Shown: piece by piece, positions 14,353 through 16,811 of the stretch | Position numbering within the stretch: position 1 is the first letter of the stretch | Layout: each line of letters starts with the position of its first letter | The notes under the pieces: model-generated | What the model saw: only the letters and a program-made list of their open reading frames with translations | Databases searched by the model: none | What the model was told of the DNA's origin: nothing | Translations under genes and position numbers: made by a program | Assembly: GCA_016839845.1 (NCBI GenBank) | Contig: JAEOTL010000412.1 | Coordinates: forward strand, 1-16,811 | Direction: 5' to 3' | From: Promethearchaeota archaeon | Lineage (GTDB): Archaea; Asgardarchaeota; Lokiarchaeia; Sigynarchaeales; SOKP01 | DNA: 16,811 bases

Positions 14353-14466
14353 AATTCAATACTATTAAGAGTGTAGTTTAATTAGATAAATAATTACTAA
14401 ATTTAATAAAAAACTGGGGTCCGATCTTTAAGGAAAGTATTAGACAGCAAAATTTAAGAATTGGAA

Positions 14467-14476
14467 TATATTTATA
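14467..14476 (+). promoter_or_regulatory. Candidate TATA box for the S30e gene
   Basis: TATATTTATA lies about 46 bases before the S30e start codon. Transcription would begin about 14495-14500, giving a leader of about 20 A-rich bases with no Shine-Dalgarno. Confidence 0.45.
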
Positions 14477-14517
14477 GTATCATAGTAGAAATAAAAAAAT
14501 GAGTTGAATAAAAAAAA

Positions 14518-14724
14518 ATGCCTGGTTCTCACGGTTCATTAACAAAAGCAGGAAAAGTTAAAATGCAAACCCCAAAAATTGAACGATCTGGGGTAAATTC
14601 AAGAAAAAAAAAGCCTCCCAGAATACGATTTCGAGAATTATATAATACCCGTATTGTAAATGGGCGATTTGGGGGTCAACAGGATAGTCTTGGAGCTAAA
14701 CGAGCTCAATTTTCGAGAAAATAA
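14518..14724 (+). CDS. rps30e: Small ribosomal subunit protein eS30 (S30e)
   Basis: This is a 68-aa basic ribosomal protein of the archaeal/eukaryotic small subunit. The family signature is in the first 20 residues (HGSLTKAGKVKMQTPKI). A lysine-rich stretch (RKKKPPRIRFREL), then YNTRI and a glycine- and arginine-rich end follow. It is a stand-alone protein, without the ubiquitin-like (FUBI) leader that eukaryotic S30 carries. The start is unambiguous: the conserved protein begins at this ATG. It converges with the TPR gene at 14740, leaving 15 bases, so any terminators must lie inside the opposing gene. Confidence 0.96.
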   Translation: MPGSHGSLTKAGKVKMQTPKIERSGVNSRKKKPPRIRFRELYNTRIVNGRFGGQQDSLGAKRAQFSRK

Positions 14725-14739
14725 TAAAGTTACTGAAAT

Positions 14740-16629
14740 TTATTTATCTACTCCTATTTTCTGAAGCTGACTCTTTAGTTTTCTACTCTCTTTGAGGTAA
14801 TATTGGGATTTTTGGTGATCTCCTTCTATAACATTGTAATAGTCACTCATTAGTAAATTCCACCTTATCGCGCGGCTTATTCTATTAATTTCTTTTGGAG
14901 AGAGCTGGTGTTCTAAACTCCCTAAGAAGTGGAGGGCTTTTTTAGAATCTTTTCTATGGTGGATATAAAACTCTGCCATTTCTAAAAGATAATCTATTAA
15001 AATATTCTGATGGTTATTGTCTGAAAATTTAATATCTGCATTAGTTATCCCTGCTTTTAAAAATCTTTGCGCTTGTGAAATGTTTCCTTGATTTTTAAAA
15101 TGTATAGCACGAGTTAGAAAATATTTTAATTTAACATTACTCGATGTGTTCCCAATTTCAAGCACTTTCTTAAAATATCCTTTTGATTCAACTATCTTAT
15201 TTTCTTCAAGGTTTATCAGGCCGATATAAAGGTATGCACTTCCTAAATAATCCTTATTTTTAATAGAAATTTTCTCATTTTCTAAGAAATTTATATTTAT
15301 CTTAAAATGGCTAAGAGCCTTCTCAAATTGCTTGTTCTTATAATAGCTAATTCCTAGTTTGTTATGGATTTTTATTATATAATCTATAGGTACTTCCCCT
15401 GACTTAGCAATACTAATGGCACTTTCTAAATAATTTAATGCTAGATCATCATTTCCTAAGAAAGAGGCAATTTTTCTTAGTTTCAGTAGTATTGAAACCA
15501 TTACCTTCTTTTGCTGGTTCTTATTAAAAATTTTTAATGAATCATTTAATAATTTTGTAGCTTCATCAAAGTGATAATTCTTTATGAGTTCTTCTGCTTC
15601 TGTATACTGAATTATCGATTCAATAACTTCGAAATTGCTTGGAGGATTGTTGAATAAGTTATTATGAAAGGGAAATAATTCTTTTGCAATATTACTTTCA
15701 TAGCAAAGTGAGGAGAAAGGAAAATTGTTCTGATCCATTACAAAATTCTTACTTTTGAAATTTAACTCCTTAGAGGGACGAAATTTAAGAAGCTCATTTT
15801 GAGGAAAATTTCCTCTTTCGATAACATCTATAATTGAATTTAAAATTAGTCTTGAAAATTTAATCCAGTTTTCCACTAACTCTTCTATTTTAAAATCCGG
15901 ATGATCACTGAATAATTCATTTAGTGCATATGGGGCATAACTATCAAACGCACTTCTAATATAGAATTTATTATACTCCAAATCCTTAAAATACGTAAAA
16001 AAACCTTTTTCTAAAATAAAAAACTCATCAAACTCTTCATCATTTGAAAAAAACAATGTTTCAGAAGTCCTAATTTTTGGAACTCCGTCCTTGAGTTCCC
16101 AAGGCAATTTAAAACTAGGATCTAATCCAACATTATGAAGCGTATCAACAAGAAAATCATGCTGATCTAGATTAAAAACCATTAATTGATCACGTTTATT
16201 TAACAAAGAAACTCTAATGCGGTTAAGCCATGTATTTTCGTTTTCATCTTTAATACGCTCAGGGATGATTAAGTTTAAAAGTGTTATAAGGTTTTGTTCC
16301 TTCCCTGTTAATGGAAATGAATGTTCTAAAGTCAAAGAGATAGCCAAGTTACGTAGAACTTTCAATAAATAAAGCACAGTCGTAAATGCATTTTGACTCA
16401 AATTCCATAATTGAAATGCTATAGAAACTCGAAAACTTACAATTTCAAAAGGGACAGTAATTCTAATGGGTAACGTAATGGGGAATTTAATGGTAAAAAC
16501 AAGGATTTTTTCTTTTTTTATGCTATAACGAAAATAATTTTCTATACCCCCGTCTAATTTCCAACCATTTTTTTCTAGTACCTCTCTTAAATTGCTTATT
16601 TCGTTTGAGGAAAAGGGATTAATAGACAT
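14740..16629 (-). CDS. TPR-repeat protein with unrecognised N-terminal half
   Basis: This is a 629-aa soluble protein. Residues about 340-620 form TPR helices; clear units include KIHNKLGISYYKNKQFEKAL and SAYLYIGLINLEENKIVESK. Residues 1-335 match no family I know. They begin with a short helix and strands (FFRYSIKKEKILVFTIKFP-like), followed by a hydrophobic helical segment (about 68-105) and an Asp/Phe-rich section around 205-260. No signal peptide is seen. The segment at 68-105 might be membrane-associated but contains several polar residues. It is likely a scaffold that gathers partners through its TPRs. No Shine-Dalgarno precedes the ATG. It is unlike the TPR-longin protein at 11384-13243 in its N-terminal half and lacks the C-terminal domain of that protein. 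Confidence 0.75.
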   Translation of the reverse strand: MSINPFSSNEISNLREVLEKNGWKLDGGIENYFRYSIKKEKILVFTIKFPITLPIRITVPFEIVSFRVSIAFQLWNLSQNAFTTVLYLLKVLRNLAISLTLEHSFPLTGKEQNLITLLNLIIPERIKDENENTWLNRIRVSLLNKRDQLMVFNLDQHDFLVDTLHNVGLDPSFKLPWELKDGVPKIRTSETLFFSNDEEFDEFFILEKGFFTYFKDLEYNKFYIRSAFDSYAPYALNELFSDHPDFKIEELVENWIKFSRLILNSIIDVIERGNFPQNELLKFRPSKELNFKSKNFVMDQNNFPFSSLCYESNIAKELFPFHNNLFNNPPSNFEVIESIIQYTEAEELIKNYHFDEATKLLNDSLKIFNKNQQKKVMVSILLKLRKIASFLGNDDLALNYLESAISIAKSGEVPIDYIIKIHNKLGISYYKNKQFEKALSHFKININFLENEKISIKNKDYLGSAYLYIGLINLEENKIVESKGYFKKVLEIGNTSSNVKLKYFLTRAIHFKNQGNISQAQRFLKAGITNADIKFSDNNHQNILIDYLLEMAEFYIHHRKDSKKALHFLGSLEHQLSPKEINRISRAIRWNLLMSDYYNVIEGDHQKSQYYLKESRKLKSQLQKIGVDK

Positions 16630-16811
16630 AGAAATGAGTAATGTGTGATTATTGTTTTTTGTGATTATCCTTAATTTCTTAATTATCTAATAGTGAATAG
16701 GCATAAAAATTTAATTTCTAGTGAGAGGTCTAATAAAGATTTAATAATCAATGTTTCCTTGTTAACCTTGTAATTTAAAGAAAATGAGTCTAAAACACAG
16801 ATGGATATAAC

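Noticed and set aside
16683..16811. Open minus-strand frame of 42 codons entering from the right edge and ending at TAA
   Set aside because: No motif or recognisable composition. An open frame of this length in one of several frames is expected by chance in AT-rich DNA. It might be the tail of an upstream gene, but nothing supports that.

Overview
The window is AT-rich (roughly one-third G+C by eye) and archaeal. Evidence for this is a ribosomal protein S30e gene (a family absent from bacteria), an intron-containing tRNA-Trp whose splice sites form bulge-helix-bulge structures, TATA-like boxes, and mixed leaderless/Shine-Dalgarno gene starts. A Ras-like small GTPase fused to a roadblock/LC7 domain, TPR proteins, membrane zinc ribbons and a DUF2341/LamG surface protein point to an Asgard archaeon (Promethearchaeota), most like Lokiarchaeia. 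That placement is inference from gene content.

Layout. 1-910: the start of an unidentified minus-strand gene running off the edge, divergent from a beta-class DNA adenine methyltransferase. 1166-5287: a large type I membrane protein (signal peptide, DUF2341, LamG, a run of about 91-94-residue Ig-like repeats, one TM helix, and a roughly 285-residue cytoplasmic part). 5310-7404, minus: the roadblock-GTPase fusion and an upstream SpoIIAA/STAS-like protein. 7606-10204, plus: a protein with ER/K-type charged helices at both ends, then a GyrI-like ligand-binding protein. 10373-10506, minus: tRNA-Trp(CCA) with two introns, the second in the T-loop. 10625-14352, minus: a carboxymuconolactone decarboxylase-family protein, a TPR protein with a longin/roadblock-like tail, a two-TM protein with three zinc ribbons, and a 49-aa zinc-ribbon protein too short for usual gene calling. 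14518-14724: S30e on plus. 14740-16629, minus: another TPR protein with an unrecognised N-terminal half.

Most genes look separately transcribed; no tightly packed operon is evident. The common theme is small-GTPase and scaffold signalling (roadblock, STAS-like, longin-like and TPR modules) around a surface receptor-like protein. No direct functional link between these genes can be shown from sequence alone.

The strongest unusual points are the doubly interrupted tRNA-Trp, a G3 motif in the GTPase with its Ala and Gly transposed, a possible degenerate second G domain in the same protein, a 49-bp near-identical direct repeat flanking the TPR gene, and a decarboxylase-family gene whose conserved N-terminus extends upstream of any ATG/GTG/TTG, to an ATT codon with a good Shine-Dalgarno.
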